Shown here: positions 1-5,961 of the stretch, piece by piece
How the letters are laid out: every line of letters starts with the position of its first letter
How positions within the stretch are numbered: position 1 is the first letter of the stretch
Assembly (NCBI GenBank): GCA_001796785.1
Contig: MGNL01000070.1
Location: 1 to 9,466, forward strand
Origin: Chloroflexi bacterium RBG_16_51_16
Lineage (GTDB): Bacteria > Chloroflexota > Anaerolineae > Anaerolineales > Villigracilaceae
Direction: 5' to 3'
Length of the DNA: 9,466 nucleotides
Program-made: the position numbers and the translations under genes
Notes under the pieces: model-generated
The model's input: the letters and a program-made list of their open reading frames with translations, nothing else
Database searches by the model: none
Told to the model about the DNA's origin: nothing

Positions 1-945
1 ATCCTCGCCCGCTTTGATTCGATCGATGGTAGCCAGCGCTATGGCTTCGTCGGCTACAAGGATGTGGCGTGCCCATATCTGTGTTTGTACAGGTAGGACA
101 TCTGCGGTGATCACATCCATGAGCTTATCGCGCAGCAGGTTGTCCTCGATCAACTTGCGATAATCCGCTTCTCGGAAGCCCTGTTTGTTGAATCGCTGCA
201 TGGCATCTTTGAAATCCTGCTCATACGCGGATTGTGTATATGGCGTGGCTGTAGGGAATGGTGTTGAGGTTGGACCGGGTGTAGCTGTAAGGGTGGGGAC
301 TATCGTAGCAGTCGGGAAGGCATCCTGGGTTGGGATGCCCTCTGGCAGACTTGTCGGCAGAACCTCGCTTGTCGGTGTAATTGTCACAATCAGGAATGCT
401 GATTCGGGAATGGTCGGTGTAATAACGAGTGTAGGCGTAACGGTCGGAGTAGGGCTCCCGTTAGGGAAAAAGGCGAAATTGGCTTCTAGCTCGGATTCCA
501 ACTCGGCATCACTGATGGAGATACCTCGTTTTTCCGCTTCCTGGCGGATTAATTGTTCATCGATCATCTGATCCAGGATGCTTGCGCCCAAACCTGCTGC
601 GTCATCCAGCTGCTGTTGGAAAGATTGCAGTTGTTGAGAAACATCCAATCCAAATTGTGCATACTGTGAGTATTGCGCGTAAAGATTTAATATTTGGAGT
701 CTTTGAAGCCGAACCCGCGCTTCAAAGTCATTGAGATAGATCGAGTTTTCACCCACCTTGGCGATCGGCTTACGCAGCTGGAAGAATTTAACATCCAGAT
801 ATCCATACAAGATCAGCCCTAAAACCGCAACCACGGTGACTATGAACGCGGCCAGGATCAGGCGCGTTTGAATGCGTTCCCGTTCCAGCCGGGCGAGATG
901 TTTTCTGGTGTGAATCACGGGTTTCTTATCTTGTTCGTCTGGCAT
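1..945 (-). CDS. Membrane-anchored SurA/PrsA-like parvulin peptidyl-prolyl isomerase, C-terminus outside window
   Basis: The frame is open from the ATG at 945 to the left edge, giving 315 residues with no stop. A short charged N-terminus is followed by one membrane segment (about residues 28-49), so the rest should lie outside the membrane. A SurA-N-like helical region follows, with DQMIDEQLIRQEAEKRGI near residues 124-141. A Thr/Pro-rich stretch (about 160-236) comes next, then a second helical part containing FREADYRKLIEDNLLRDKL. The visible end, ARHILVADEAIALATIDRIK (about 292-311), matches the opening strand and helix of a parvulin (PpiC-type) domain. The catalytic part is missing because the gene leaves the window. 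Known role of the family: proline isomerase and chaperone for secreted proteins. The start is supported by AGGAG nine bases upstream. It is the last gene of the leftward block, 165 bases after rpsR. Confidence 0.85.
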   Translation of the reverse strand, partial: MPDEQDKKPVIHTRKHLARLERERIQTRLILAAFIVTVVAVLGLILYGYLDVKFFQLRKPIAKVGENSIYLNDFEARVRLQRLQILNLYAQYSQYAQFGLDVSQQLQSFQQQLDDAAGLGASILDQMIDEQLIRQEAEKRGISISDAELESELEANFAFFPNGSPTPTVTPTLVITPTIPESAFLIVTITPTSEVLPTSLPEGIPTQDAFPTATIVPTLTATPGPTSTPFPTATPYTQSAYEQDFKDAMQRFNKQGFREADYRKLIEDNLLRDKLMDVITADVLPVQTQIWARHILVADEAIALATIDRIKAGED

Positions 946-973
946 GGATGCCTTCTCCTACACGGATCTTATC

Positions 974-997
974 CGGGCGGATCATCGCGTTCGCCCG
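974..997 (-). repeat. GC-rich inverted repeat in the leader of the foldase gene
   Basis: CGGGCG (974-979) and CGCCCG (992-997) can form a six-base-pair stem with a 12-base loop. It lies 29 bases upstream of the foldase start codon, inside its probable 5' untranslated region. No T-run follows on either strand, so it is not a standard terminator. A role in expression of the foldase is only a possibility. Confidence 0.3.
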
Positions 998-1057
998 ATT
1001 AACTCTCAGGGAATATTTTCTAAGTCAAAGTCTTGCTGCTGAACTCTCCAAGTGTTC

Positions 1058-1083
1058 GAAGGATATCATTTCGTATATCCTTC
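1058..1083 (-). repeat. Perfect 9-bp inverted repeat downstream of rpsR
   Basis: GAAGGATAT (1058-1066) and ATATCCTTC (1075-1083) are exact complements around an eight-base loop. The element begins 27 bases after the rpsR stop. Neither strand has a T-run after the stem, so it fits an mRNA 3'-end stabilising or processing hairpin better than an intrinsic terminator. Confidence 0.4.
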
Positions 1084-1110
1084 ATGCAAATGGGGAATGA
1101 ATGAGGTCTC

Positions 1111-1398
1111 CTAATATCTCTCCCCTTCCCAAAACCTTCCTGTGAAAGGAAGCAGGGCTATATGACGGGCTTGTTTGATTGCCGCGGCTACCTCCCGTTG
1201 GTGGCGGGCGCAGGCACCGGTCTGCCGCCGAGGGCGTATCTTGCCATCCTCGGTGATATAGCGGCGCAGCATATCGACCATTTTGTAATCAATGGTAAGC
1301 TGCTTGTCCGCACAAAACTGGCAGGTCTTCGGTCGGGCAAAATATCTTCGTTCCCCGCCTCCCATTTCTTGTCCTGCTGGAATTCGTTCATCGGCCAT
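1111..1398 (-). CDS. rpsR: 30S ribosomal protein bS18
   Basis: The product is 95 residues and carries the bS18 core: IDYKMVDMLRRYI, GKIRPRRQTGACARHQREVA and the near-C-terminal IALLPF. bS18 pairs with bS6 on the platform of the small subunit and contacts 16S rRNA. Cysteines at residues 26 and 29 (CQFC) and the C63/H66 pair (CARH) make up the full zinc-ligand set seen in the C+ form of this protein. The ATG at 1398 is chosen because GGAG ends seven bases upstream of it. The frame stays open for a further 68 residues upstream, into ssb, but none of the earlier ATGs I looked at has a good ribosome site and the extension does not resemble bS18. It follows ssb by 106 bases in the classic rpsF-ssb-rpsR order. 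Confidence 0.96.
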   Translation of the reverse strand: MADERIPAGQEMGGGERRYFARPKTCQFCADKQLTIDYKMVDMLRRYITEDGKIRPRRQTGACARHQREVAAAIKQARHIALLPFTGRFWEGERY

Positions 1399-1405
1399 TT
1401 TTTTT

Positions 1406-1409
1406 CTCC
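1406..1409 (-). promoter_or_regulatory. Ribosome binding site that fixes the rpsR start
   Basis: GGAG on the minus strand is followed by seven A residues and then ATG. This spacing selects the start at 1398 over the in-frame ATG at 1431, which has no purine-rich site before it. Confidence 0.75.
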
Positions 1410-1504
1410 ATGCTTGTGATTCGAGGTCCATTGGGCTTGAACCCTTGAGGGGTTTACCCAGCGCGGATCTGATTAGTAATATCTTTCTAGGGATTGCATC
1501 ATTT

Positions 1505-1930
1505 TTAGAAAGGGAACTCATCCTCGGAAGCGGGTGCGGTGCTATTTTCAGCCTGGGCAGCCTCGGAATCCTGAGGCTGGGCTGCAGCTTCGCGGCGATC
1601 ACCGAGCATCATCATCTCGCTGGCAACCACTTCAACGCTGGTATGCTTCTGACCTTCCTTGTCATCCCAGCGGCGCGTTTGCAATCTGCCTTCGATGTAC
1701 ACCTGCTGGCCTTTGACGAGGTATTGTTTGCAAATCTCTGCAAGGTTACCCCAGGCAACCACATTGAACCATTCTGTCTCGGTATGACGTTCCCCGTCGG
1801 CGCTGTTCCAGTGTCGGCTGACGGCCAGGGTGAAAGTTGTCACTGGACGGCCGGAAGGTGTGTATCTCATCTCAGGGTCTTTCCCGAGATGACCAATAAT
1901 CATCACTTTATTCAGGCCTCGGCTGCTCAT
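1505..1930 (-). CDS. ssb: Single-stranded DNA-binding protein
   Basis: The product is 141 residues, a typical bacterial SSB size. Residues 1 to about 110 form the OB fold, opening with LNKVMIIGHLGKDPEMRYT and continuing through TEWFNVVAWGNLAE and KGQQVYIEGRLQTRRW. Aromatic residues W54, W60 and W88 sit where DNA-stacking aromatics are found in the family. A short polar, Ala/Gln/Glu-rich linker (about 112-135) leads to the acidic tip DEFPF, the form of C-terminus used by SSB to recruit replication and repair enzymes. It coats single-stranded DNA during replication, recombination and repair. The start at 1930 has AAGGAG with suitable spacing. It lies between rpsF (116 bases upstream) and rpsR, as is usual. 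Confidence 0.97.
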   Translation of the reverse strand: MSSRGLNKVMIIGHLGKDPEMRYTPSGRPVTTFTLAVSRHWNSADGERHTETEWFNVVAWGNLAEICKQYLVKGQQVYIEGRLQTRRWDDKEGQKHTSVEVVASEMMMLGDRREAAAQPQDSEAAQAENSTAPASEDEFPF

Positions 1931-2046
1931 ATTCTTCTCCTTAAGTTAGAACCGCTATTATTAAAACTTTTGCGTCACATCAAAGGGAGGCACAACAAAA
2001 AAAAGCGAATAACTATGTCCGTTTGGATCTTTCAGGATCGGCTGGT

Positions 2047-2331
2047 TTATCCTACAACGGAAAGCATATGGCGCAGCACAGCTTCCTGGAATCGAATATT
2101 GCGCTCCAATCCCGATGTGGCAGAGGGTTCGAGGGACGCATTGATCAAGACATATTGTCCATCGCGCTGTTTGCGAATGGGGTAGGCTAGTTTGCGGCGG
2201 CCCCAGACATCCACTTTATCGACCGTTCCACCTAATTCACCGATCCATCCTTTGAGGCGATCGACGACTCCATTAAAAGCGGTTTCATCCAGATCGGGCT
2301 GGATAATACAGACCAATTCGTATTTACGCAT
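2047..2331 (-). CDS. rpsF: 30S ribosomal protein bS6
   Basis: The product is 94 residues and is bS6 throughout. It opens with MRKYELVCIIQPDLDE, has WGRRKLAYPIRKQRDGQYVL in the middle, and ends with the helix that carries RFQEAVLRHMLSV. bS6 binds bS18 and helps assemble the platform of the small subunit. The C-terminus is short, without the acidic tail of some homologues. The ATG at 2331 is chosen because a near-perfect AGGAGG lies nine bases upstream. The frame extends to 2436 but those extra residues do not resemble bS6. It is the first gene of the ribosomal trio, and its leader appears able to fold (see the leader entry), which fits the known autoregulation of rpsF operons by the bS6:bS18 complex. 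Confidence 0.96.
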   Translation of the reverse strand: MRKYELVCIIQPDLDETAFNGVVDRLKGWIGELGGTVDKVDVWGRRKLAYPIRKQRDGQYVLINASLEPSATSGLERNIRFQEAVLRHMLSVVG

Positions 2332-2340
2332 GAGGGTTAT

Positions 2341-2412
2341 CCTCCTTTCCTTGGGTTTGATTCCATCCGCACCGTGGGTACGTTGGAAACGGAAAGGCAC
2401 TCCGATTGTGCC
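2341..2412 (-). promoter_or_regulatory. Foldable rpsF leader, candidate autoregulatory element
   Basis: Read on the minus strand, three pairings can be traced. GGCAC/GTGCC closes a small hairpin (2412-2396). TTCCA/TGGAA (2388-2384 with 2365-2361) encloses CGTACC/GGTGCG (2382-2377 with 2373-2368, one G-T pair), separated by an asymmetric A/GA internal loop. CCTTTCC (2397-2391) is the exact complement of GGAAAGG (2350-2344), which overlaps the Shine-Dalgarno AGGAGG (2346-2341), so this longer pairing could hide the ribosome site. Many bacteria regulate rpsF through a bS6:bS18-binding leader hairpin. Whether this leader holds that published motif cannot be decided by eye. Confidence 0.4.
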
Positions 2413-2426
2413 AGTCAAGCGGGCGA

Positions 2427-2432
2427 AGTTTA
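2427..2432 (-). promoter_or_regulatory. Candidate -10 element for rpsF
   Basis: TAAACT on the minus strand is preceded by TG one base upstream (TGGTAAACT), as in extended -10 promoters. It is followed by TCGCCCGCT, closely resembling the sequence after the secG -10 element. No convincing -35 hexamer is visible at the right distance. Transcription would start near 2420, giving a leader of about 90 bases. Confidence 0.35.
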
Positions 2433-2487
2433 CCACAGAATCAGACTAGGGATGTGTAAAAGAGGATTCTATGGCGCTTATTACCAT

Positions 2488-3549
2488 TTACCGTAGGAAG
2501 ATAGGATTGCTGAAGATCCAACCTCGATTTTGACCGCGATAAGTTCGCCAGGCTTCAACTCGATATACCCCGGGGTCAGTGGCGATAAATGCGCACGCTG
2601 TTTGCCTTTTCCAGATCTGCACCGGCGCTCCATCCTTGATCAATCGGACCTGGGCGGATGACGGCAGAATGATTTGAAGAGTGATCCCGCCCCTGACCGG
2701 GATCTCCTCACCCATGCTCACCGACTGTTCACGACCCTGGGCCGTGAATCGGAATCCGTGAGTTGGAGCTGGTAGGTCATAGCCAATAAAACATCGGCTT
2801 TGTTTCATGGAAGAGTAGATCATTTTCTTATCCAGCTTTGCATCCCCGCTGAGCGGCCCTGGAATTAGCACATGAGTGTTGACACCGTGGAAATGGAATT
2901 CGTATGGAAAGATCACCCGGCGCAGCGGTCCAAGTCGCATGGGTGTGGCATGCGCGTCCGAACCTCCAATGGCTGTCACCCGCCTACCGGCAAGCAGCAT
3001 CTGGTCCCACCTTTCAACGGCAATTTTATGTGGAGCGTGGGCTACCAGGGACGGGAAAAAAGCATATACCAACCCATGCAGCCTGGTCGGCACATATAAC
3101 TTTAATTCACTCAATGCATTCCAAAGCTCATAACCGTCGAAATTTTCAACAGACCAATCCACCCAGGAGATGTCGGTTTCATTAAATGCCGGTGCGGCTG
3201 GATCGAACGGATGGGCAAGGATTGAAAGTCCTCCGGCTTTTTCCACCTCATGAATTAAAACTTGTGGATCTGTTGCAAATTCAGCCAGCTCGCGGTCTGC
3301 TCCCAGCGCCAGCAAATGATTTTTTTGTGGATCCCGCCCCCGGTCATGGATCTCCTCACCGACAAGGAGAAGTACGCGACGCCCGTGTCCAGAATAATAT
3401 CCTTCAAAACCGCTTACCAGCACGTTGTGATCGGTTACGATCACCGCGTCCAAACCGCTCTTCAAGGCGGCTTTGACGATGTCCCGGTGTGATCCGGCTC
3501 CATCGGAATAACGGGTATGCATATGGAGGTTTACGACGATCTCATTCAT
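2488..3549 (-). CDS. PHP-domain metallohydrolase, CehA/McbA-like
   Basis: The product is 353 residues from the ATG at 3549. Residues 1 to about 225 form a PHP domain with its metal ligands in order: NLHMHTRYSDG (H9, H11, D16), TDHN (H41), GEEIHD (E66 region), LAHPFDP (H113) and GGSDAHA (D198, H200). The last 75 or so residues look like a small beta-sandwich, ending GWIFSNPIFLR. This layout matches proteins named CehA/McbA-type metallohydrolases, whose characterised members cleave carbamate esters. The natural substrate here is unknown. An in-frame ATG at 3600 would add 17 residues. Neither start has a well-placed ribosome site (GAAGG lies 19 bases before 3549). I prefer 3549 because the HxH motif then falls at the usual distance from the N-terminus. 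It lies 156 bases upstream of rpsF on the same strand. Confidence 0.85.
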   Translation of the reverse strand: MNEIVVNLHMHTRYSDGAGSHRDIVKAALKSGLDAVIVTDHNVLVSGFEGYYSGHGRRVLLLVGEEIHDRGRDPQKNHLLALGADRELAEFATDPQVLIHEVEKAGGLSILAHPFDPAAPAFNETDISWVDWSVENFDGYELWNALSELKLYVPTRLHGLVYAFFPSLVAHAPHKIAVERWDQMLLAGRRVTAIGGSDAHATPMRLGPLRRVIFPYEFHFHGVNTHVLIPGPLSGDAKLDKKMIYSSMKQSRCFIGYDLPAPTHGFRFTAQGREQSVSMGEEIPVRGGITLQIILPSSAQVRLIKDGAPVQIWKRQTACAFIATDPGVYRVEAWRTYRGQNRGWIFSNPIFLR

Positions 3550-3631
3550 TAGATCTGGGGTTTTGTTACCTTCGTTTGGATATTGGATGCTATGCACCAT
3601 TCTCGATCGGAAATGGCAAGGGAATCAGTAG

Positions 3632-3653
3632 AAAAAACCGCCGGATGGCGGTT
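3632..3653 (-). terminator. Leftward intrinsic terminator in the divergent spacer
   Basis: On the minus strand AACCGCC, loop ATCC and GGCGGTT form a seven-base-pair stem that runs straight into six T residues. This is a textbook intrinsic terminator shape. No gene precedes it on that strand, since secG reads the other way, and it sits 30 to 80 bases before the possible starts of the PHP gene. It may end antisense transcripts leaving the secG region, or act as a premature-termination site in the leader of the PHP gene. Confidence 0.6.
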
Positions 3654-3678
3654 GTTGCCTCCAGTTCCCTGGTCTGCG

Positions 3679-3708
3679 TTGACGATTTCACGTTGATACA
3701 GGTATAAT
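3679..3708 (+). promoter_or_regulatory. Sigma70-type promoter of secG
   Basis: TTGACG (3679-3684) and TATAAT (3703-3708) are separated by 18 bases. The -10 is a perfect consensus and the -35 matches five of six bases. Transcription should start near 3715, leaving a short leader with the ribosome site GGAGG at 3726-3730, seven bases before the secG ATG. Confidence 0.8.
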
Positions 3709-3737
3709 TTGCCCGCTAATTTTCTGGAGGAATTCGT

Positions 3738-3965
3738 ATGTCGAGAATACTGGATATTGCTTTGATTATAACCTCGCTGTCCTTGATCGGCAGCGTGATC
3801 CTGCAAAGCAAGGGAGCCGGCCTGGGTGGCGGGCTCACCGGTGCGGACAGCGGCGGGGTGTTCACCGCCCGCCGAGGGATTGAACGAGTTTTATTTTGGA
3901 TTACGATCGTATTAAGCGTCATCTTTTTTGCCCTCGTTCTGACTATAATCATCCTGGGTCGTTAA
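3738..3965 (+). CDS. secG: Preprotein translocase subunit SecG
   Basis: The product is 75 residues, the usual size for SecG. It has two membrane helices (about 4-23 and 51-73) joined by a glycine-rich cytoplasmic loop. The loop carries the family signature LQSKGAGLGGG, then SGGVFTARRGIERVLF leading into the second helix. SecG sits with SecY and SecE in the plasma membrane and assists SecA-driven export. The start is fixed by GGAGG seven bases upstream and by the promoter just before it. No other sec gene is in the window, which is normal because secG is usually separate from secY and secE. Confidence 0.95.
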   Translation: MSRILDIALIITSLSLIGSVILQSKGAGLGGGLTGADSGGVFTARRGIERVLFWITIVLSVIFFALVLTIIILGR

Positions 3966-4082
3966 TCGTTTGTAGACTGTGAGTTGAAAAGGTACGATTG
4001 CGGTTTAAAGACCCTTTTTCACCTGGCAAATATTTAAGTCAGGTCTGCTCAGGATGCAACAGTAGAATCATGGAAGAAGATG

Positions 4083-4107
4083 CGAGCGGGTGAGGCAAAC
4101 CCGCTCG
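4083..4107 (+). terminator. Strong hairpin between secG and the peptide-binding gene
   Basis: CGAGCGGGT (4083-4091) and ACCCGCTCG (4099-4107) form a perfect nine-base-pair stem with a seven-base loop. It is followed by TAATTATTTGTTC, which is A/T-rich but has no clean T-run. It lies about 118 bases after secG and 27 bases before the next gene, so a secG terminator is the simplest reading. A weaker candidate, GGTTTAAAGACC followed by CTTTTTC, lies nearer secG at about 4001-4019. Confidence 0.55.
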
Positions 4108-4134
4108 TAATTATTTGTTCAAGATAAAATTGGG

Positions 4135-5826
4135 ATGTTAAAAAAACTGCGATTACAAATCCTGGTGGTCCTTATCAGCCTGGTGGTTGTGGCAGTTCTT
4201 CTGCTTAGCCAACAGCCTGTGATCGCTCCCTTGCTTCCGGAAGCTGCCCCGGGTGGTGTATATACCGAAGCCTTGGTTGGTTCGATGGGTCGTCTCAATC
4301 CCATGTTGGATTGGAATAATCCGGCTGACCGGGATATCGACCGCCTGCTCTTCAGCGGTCTTGTCCGCTTTGATTCACACGGGCTGCCTCAGCCTGACCT
4401 GGCCGAATCGTGGGGAGTTTCAGCGGATGGAATCCTCTACAATTTTTCACTTCGGCCGAACGCGCTCTGGCATGATGGTAAACCTGTGACGACGAAAGAT
4501 GTCCTCTTTACGATTGAAATGATCAAGAGCAGCGGTTCTTTGTTTCCGCAGGATATCAAGGATTTATGGTCCGAGATCGAGATCAAAGAGCTCCCCGATG
4601 GCATATTGCAGTTCAGATTGCCAGAGCCCTTTGCCCCCTTCATGGATTATGTTTCTTTCGGTATTCTGCCGAGTCACATTCTCGGAGATCTCCCTGCAGA
4701 CCAGTTAGCCAGTGCTGATTTTAACCTTTCACCCGTAGGCAGTGGTCCGTATAAATTCGACCATCTGATTGTGGAAAGCGGTCAGATCAAAGGCGTCGTT
4801 CTGAAAATAAATTCAGATTATTACCTTGAAAAACCATTCATCGAGCAGGTCGTGTTTCAGTATTATCCCGATTCGATCTCCAGCCTGGAAGCCTATGAAC
4901 AAGGTGAAGTTCTTGGTTTAAGCCAAGTGACGGGCGAGACCATCGAGGATGTGCTTGCGAATCCGAACCTGTCGGCATACACAAGCCGTCTGCCGCAGCT
5001 TAGCCTTGTGTTTCTGAATCAAAATAATCCCGCTGCGCCCTACCTCCAGAATAAAAATGTGCGCAGGGCATTGCTTAAGGGATTAAATAGGTCTGCGATT
5101 GTCTCCAGGGCATTGCAGGGACAAGGGATTATTGCGGATGGACCGATCCTTCCCGGCTCCTGGGCATACTACGATGGAATTGAACGCATGGATTACGATC
5201 CCGAGGCGGCTGCCAATCTCCTCAAGGAGGAGGGCTATGTCATACCTGTCGGTGGTGGTGAAGCCCGGGCTAAAGATAATGAAGTGTTAAGTTTTCCTCT
5301 GGTCCATCCAGATGATCCGGTCCACACGCAGATCGCCCAATCCATTCAAGCCGATTGGGCAATGATAAACGTCAAGGTCGAGCTGGTTCCGGTTTCCTAC
5401 GATGCCTTGGTAAATGGTTATCTTGTTCCTCGGAGCTATACAGCCGCACTCGCCGATCTGAATACTATTCGAACACCGGACCCTGATCCTTATCTTTTCT
5501 GGCACCAATCTGAAGGCACAGGAGGGCAAAATTACTCGCAATGGGATAATCGCACCGCGAGCGAGTACCTCGAAACTGCCCGGACACAGGCGAATTTCTC
5601 AGATCGTGCCCGGCTGTACCGTAACTTCCAGGTTATCTTTACAAAGGAAATGCCTTCATTACCTTTGTATTTCCCAGTGTACACCTTTGCCGTTGATTCA
5701 CAAGTTCAGGGTGTCCAGGTGGCACCGTTATACGACATCAGTGATCGACTGGCGTTCATTTCGGAATGGTATCTCGTTACACGGCGCACACTGGAACAGA
5801 CTCCACAGCCAACCATTTCCAGGTAA
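4135..5826 (+). CDS. Family 5 (oligopeptide/dipeptide) substrate-binding protein, membrane-anchored
   Basis: The product is 563 residues, in the normal range for OppA/DppA-type binding proteins (SBP_bac_5). Family features in order are GRLNPMLDWNNPADRDIDRL, LAESWGVSADGILYNFSLRP, WHDGKPVTTKDVLFTIEMIK, SPVGSGPYKFD, NVRRALLKGLNRSAIV and YDPEAAANLLKEEGY. Residues about 9-25 form one membrane helix. No cysteine follows it, so there is no lipobox. The protein is probably held by an uncleaved signal anchor or released by signal peptidase. No permease or ATPase gene accompanies it, so the transporter must be encoded elsewhere or the protein acts alone. An M20 dipeptidase lies 135 bases downstream, which fits peptide scavenging. 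The ATG at 4135 is the first start after an in-frame stop at 4108. It has no Shine-Dalgarno sequence. Confidence 0.9.
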   Translation: MLKKLRLQILVVLISLVVVAVLLLSQQPVIAPLLPEAAPGGVYTEALVGSMGRLNPMLDWNNPADRDIDRLLFSGLVRFDSHGLPQPDLAESWGVSADGILYNFSLRPNALWHDGKPVTTKDVLFTIEMIKSSGSLFPQDIKDLWSEIEIKELPDGILQFRLPEPFAPFMDYVSFGILPSHILGDLPADQLASADFNLSPVGSGPYKFDHLIVESGQIKGVVLKINSDYYLEKPFIEQVVFQYYPDSISSLEAYEQGEVLGLSQVTGETIEDVLANPNLSAYTSRLPQLSLVFLNQNNPAAPYLQNKNVRRALLKGLNRSAIVSRALQGQGIIADGPILPGSWAYYDGIERMDYDPEAAANLLKEEGYVIPVGGGEARAKDNEVLSFPLVHPDDPVHTQIAQSIQADWAMINVKVELVPVSYDALVNGYLVPRSYTAALADLNTIRTPDPDPYLFWHQSEGTGGQNYSQWDNRTASEYLETARTQANFSDRARLYRNFQVIFTKEMPSLPLYFPVYTFAVDSQVQGVQVAPLYDISDRLAFISEWYLVTRRTLEQTPQPTISR

Positions 5827-5840
5827 TTGGAAAAATCCAA
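5827..5840 (+). repeat. Small inverted repeat after the peptide-binding gene
   Basis: TTGGA and TCCAA flank AAAA immediately after the stop codon. The stem is only five base pairs and no T-run follows, so termination here is doubtful. The remaining bases up to 5947 show no clear promoter. Confidence 0.25.
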
Positions 5841-5961
5841 AAGAGTGAAGATTCGCGCCAGATACGCTAAAGGAAATTAATAAAAGAATCCATGATCCGG
5901 TTAGCCAGGTGTCTAATTGATTTGAACTTCCAGTTCTTATTCTCCCCAGGAAGGAAGGCTT

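Noticed and set aside
185..571. A Gly/Val-rich plus-strand open frame
   Set aside because: It mirrors the Thr/Pro-rich coding of the foldase on the minus strand. Its composition is explained by that repeat-like sequence.
1399..1602. N-terminal extension of bS18 by up to 68 residues into ssb
   Set aside because: The extension overlaps ssb in another frame and does not resemble bS18. The ATG at 1398 has the proper ribosome site.
1997..2004. A run of eight T on the minus strand between rpsF and ssb as a terminator
   Set aside because: No GC-rich hairpin precedes it, and termination here would cut the conserved operon.
1292..2185. A 297-residue open frame on the plus strand across rpsR, ssb and the end of rpsF
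   Set aside because: It is antisense to three unmistakable conserved genes, has no recognisable motif and no good ribosome site. It is a by-product of codon use on the other strand.
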